Of a stretch of 16,464 bases of DNA, positions 14,732 through 16,464 are shown one piece after another. This stretch comes from Sutterella sp. (lineage in GTDB: Bacteria > Pseudomonadota > Gammaproteobacteria > Burkholderiales > Burkholderiaceae_F): contig JAHHRF010000039.1 in NCBI GenBank assembly GCA_020025955.1, positions 1 to 16,464 of the forward strand. The letters are read 5' to 3'. The notes beneath the pieces are model-generated. The model was not told the origin of the DNA, searched no databases, and worked only from the letters and a program-made list of their open reading frames with translations. The stretch's first letter is position 1; every line of letters begins with the position of its first letter. The translations under genes were made by a program, and so were the position numbers.

Positions 14732-16432
14732 TTAAGACAGGGACTTTAAATACGCTTCCACCTCGTCGAGCCACGTTGCATGGTCTCGAAGGTAATAAGG
14801 CGACAAATGGTTATCATCCTGATACGGCAATGTTTCACAAACGAGATCTGGACACAGCTGTTGCACCATCGGCAACCACTCTGCCTTTTTGGGCAACCGC
14901 TTTCTTACGATCTCATTCGCTATATTCCATTGCCCTTTAATCGAAGGCGTCCAACAAGCCGGCTCAATGTCATCAACCGATGACAGCAAGGTCCAGCGAT
15001 TCACATGATCTCGCCAGTTATACGTAGCGTCCCACGGGTTGTCTTCCATCAGAATAAATCGCTTATCGGGGTATTTTTTAATTAAGCGAGAGACTTCCTT
15101 CCCGACCCCCAAAAGCATGGATTCGTCATAGTGCTCATGTCCCCATTTCTGAATGTACAACACCACTTGCACAGAGGAGAGCGCCATGACAGAGCGCCCA
15201 CTCTTTCGACAGACAGTCTGATTTCGCTTGCGCGGCGACTCATTTTCTAAACTCCAATAACTTCCGTCCGCAATCAACGCAATATTCTTCCCGGTTGTCG
15301 CAGAAATCGCTTGGAGCTTATTGACATACTGTTGGGCGTGGGAGTCCCCTAAAACCAGCATACTGGGCGGTTTACCAGGCAACGTGCACTGAAAAGACAC
15401 GCCTTCCATTTCACACAAGGGAAGCTTGTCCACTTCCTTTAAAATCAAGCCCGTCTCTAATTCGGGGGGCAGCTTTACCCCCACTACTGCACTCCCCTTG
15501 GTCTTATCGATTGCTTGGCTAACGATAGCCGTGACAACAAGCCCCACGAGCAATCCACTCACAACCTTATTGGACTTCTCAGTAGAGACATAACGTAAGG
15601 GCCTCTCCACCGTAAAAAAAACAATCGTCGCAATCAAAGCAGAGACGACGAGCGCTCCCCCGAGGATAAGAGGCATCGGCTCTTCCCCCCAAACAATGGT
15701 GGAAAACGAGAGCAACGGCCAATGCCACAAATAGAGCGAATAGCTGATTAACCCAATAAACGTAACGGGCTTCCAGGAGAGCAACGTACGATTAACCCAA
15801 GCATCAGGTTTGGCTGCAATTAAGAAAACCGCGCCCAAAACCGCGAACAGAGAAAAGAGTCCTGGCGTACGAATCGTCGCGTCGTAGCCCCAAAAGGCCC
15901 ACAACACCATCGCCAAGCCCAACCACGTCAAGCCCTGTCGAATCCCGCGATTTAATTGAAAGCCATAATAAATTTCCGCGTAGGCCAAAACAATCCCAGC
16001 GGAAATTTCCCAGAAACGTGTCCAAGGCCAATAAAAGGCGTGCTTGGTCGACTCAGTACCCAAGCACAATGCAAAGGAACCCAGCGTAATCAAGACAATC
16101 GCAACCAATCCCAGGCAACGCGCATTCGCTTTGACCCATTCCAATCGACGACCGAGCGCTACCGCCCCCATCGCTAAAAGGGGAAAAGCAATATAAAACT
16201 GCTCTTCTACCGAGAGACTCCACAAGTGAGTGAGCGGATTAAATTTTGACGCCGCCTCAAAATAACCTACACCACGTAAAAGATGGAAATTTTCAACAAA
16301 CGCCACTCCCGTATAAATCGCTCGATTTAACTGGTGGTATTCCTCATCAAATAAGAAAAAGCAACCGAGCAAGATCGTTACCCAAAGGAGTAACAATAAA
16401 TTCGGAATGAGAGGGTGTAACGATTTTTGTGT
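14732..16432 (-). pseudogene. O-acyltransferase (AT3-SGNH type), N-terminus missing in frame
   Basis: AT3-SGNH proteins are inner-membrane enzymes that O-acetylate LPS O-antigen or other surface sugars; the membrane domain hands the acetyl group to a periplasmic SGNH domain. Numbering from the TTG at 16396 (554 codons), the frame shows membrane helices with HLWSLSVEEQFY (57-68), SYSLYLWHWP (218-227) and VERPLR (263-268). A last helix lies near 280-295, followed by an SGNH domain with GDSH (350-353) and the catalytic pair D527/H530 in DDNH. Full-length relatives have about 80 more N-terminal residues, with the R-x10-H catalytic motif and the first helices. Here the frame continues only to codon 16432 (TQKSLHPLIPNL, homologous in place to the basic R-R-I segment) and then meets TAG at 16433-16435. 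The only starts are TTG codons without a ribosome binding site. The gene is therefore probably broken, unless an upstream piece outside the window restores it by frameshift or the sequence has an error. Confidence 0.75.
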
Positions 16433-16464
16433 CTATGGATTAACATTACGCACAGGAGGCGATC

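Overview
The window comes from a betaproteobacterium of the order Burkholderiales; a gut-type Sutterellaceae member is my best guess (inference). The reasons are a glnA-glnL-glnG nitrogen-regulation block with a sigma-54/NtrC promoter, the rph-rdgB-hemW gene order, and a meningococcal-type sialic acid gene set. Every protein gene I can support lies on the minus strand, so transcription runs right to left. No tRNA, rRNA, CRISPR array or intact insertion sequence was seen.

Right end (14.7-16.4 kb): the body of a membrane O-acyltransferase fused to a SGNH domain. Its N-terminal membrane part, with the expected catalytic His, is missing in frame because a stop codon sits at 16433-16435. A good rho-independent terminator follows the gene. 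Next comes a compact housekeeping operon, rph (RNase PH), rdgB (nucleotide pyrophosphatase) and hemW (haem chaperone), 12.1-14.6 kb.

Middle (7.2-12.1 kb): glnA, preceded by an NtrC-type site and a textbook -24/-12 promoter, with a hairpin-rich leader. Between glnA and glnL lie a strong hairpin and an intrinsic terminator. glnL and glnG overlap, and glnG overlaps a small gene of unknown function.

Left part (0.3-7.2 kb): a sialic acid (Neu5Ac) production and transfer cassette, neuB-neuC-neuA, overlapping by 1-4 bp. It runs directly into a GT52-type sialyltransferase and an RlmN-family radical SAM methyltransferase. After a 543-bp gap comes a second, closely related GT52-type sialyltransferase with no visible ribosome binding site. 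NeuC would make ManNAc, NeuB would condense it with phosphoenolpyruvate, NeuA would activate the product as CMP-Neu5Ac, and the two transferases would attach it to a surface glycan. This implies a sialylated, host-mimicking surface. The least expected parts are the duplicated transferase and the rRNA/tRNA-methyltransferase paralogue inside the cassette.

Left edge (1-340): probably the last 14 codons of a plus-strand gene with its terminator, converging on the second transferase.
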